From IMG/VR virus record IMGVR_UViG_3300020457_000046, positions 1-31,465 of that record: a stretch of DNA of 31,465 nt; one strand, given 5' to 3'. The position numbers and the translations under genes were made by a program. This document shows, piece after piece, positions 31,379 to 31,465 of the stretch. This DNA comes from a virus. The notes beneath the pieces are model-generated. The model saw nothing but the letters and a program-made list of their open reading frames with translations. It was not told the origin of the DNA and did no database searches. Positions within the stretch are counted from its first letter, which is position 1. The number at the start of each line of letters is the position of its first letter.

Positions 31379-31446
31379 GGTATGTACTTAATATAACCCC
31401 CATTTTGAAGGAATGGGGAAACCTTGTGCCACTTTCTAAACTGGTC
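31379..31446 (-). promoter_or_regulatory. Regulatory cassette 7 (palindrome, stem-loop, TATATT box, SD)
   Basis: On the minus strand GACCAGTT-TAGA-AAGTGGCAC (31446-31426) is followed by a 7-bp stem CCCCATT/AATGGGG (31398-31418), then TATATTAAGTACATACC (31395-31379) and AAAGGAG before the ATG. A gene cut by the right edge probably ends at one of the two TAG codons at 31448-31446 or 31438-31436, inside the palindrome, as in cassettes 2 and 5. Too little of it is present to call. Confidence 0.6.
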
Positions 31447-31465
31447 TACAGATACCCTGCAAATT

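Noticed and set aside
24068-31465. tRNA genes, integrase or insertion sequence
   Set aside because: I looked through the intergenic gaps and found no cloverleaf or transposase/integrase motif; gaps are short and filled by promoters and stem-loops.

Overview
The window reads as part of the genome of a T4-like (myovirus) tailed phage, most likely a marine cyanophage of Prochlorococcus or Synechococcus. The base composition is AT-rich, every supported gene lies on the minus strand, genes are packed with 1-4 nt overlaps (TAATG, ATGA), and the baseplate genes appear in T4 order. The cyanophage assignment is inferred from the type of giant baseplate proteins and from family resemblance recalled from memory. 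No photosynthesis gene or other host marker is present to prove it.

Transcription runs from high to low coordinates. The left 24 kb (about 1-24,070) is the late structural block. From upstream to downstream it holds gp25 and gp6 (baseplate wedge), a giant 4090-residue baseplate/virion protein with a YHYH-like domain, an enlarged gp8-like wedge protein, a 2357-residue DUF4815-type protein, a 64-residue coiled-coil protein, a 112-residue small virion protein, and the N-terminus of a tail-fibre-like protein cut by the window edge. T4-type late promoter boxes (TATAAATA) stand before gp8 and before the 112-residue gene, with a near match before gp25.

The middle (about 24,100-28,600) is an accessory block. 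It carries two unrecognised conserved-looking proteins, a GNAT-fold/arginyltransferase-like protein, two tiny overlapping ORFs (46 and 59 aa), a GT-A-type glycosyltransferase, further small proteins including one resembling an AbrB/MazE beta-hairpin, and a KxDG-type covalent nucleotidyltransferase resembling RNA/DNA ligases.

The right end (about 28,590-31,465) is a different landscape: a string of very small genes separated by a repeated regulatory cassette. Each cassette has an imperfect palindrome (best copy TGACAGTT-4-AACTGTCA) at the end of the upstream gene, then a stem-loop whose sequence changes while its pairing is kept, then TATAATAAGTACATAC-like DNA about 30 nt from the palindrome, then a short leader and the next start codon. 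Seven copies fall in about 2.9 kb. One gene in this array encodes a candidate PD-(D/E)XK nuclease. The cassette array is the most interesting feature of the window. It resembles in concept the promoter-terminator cassettes (PeTs) described for T4-type phages, with a shared palindrome added. No tRNA, CRISPR array, integrase or insertion sequence was recognised, and no gene-free stretch exceeds 300 bases.
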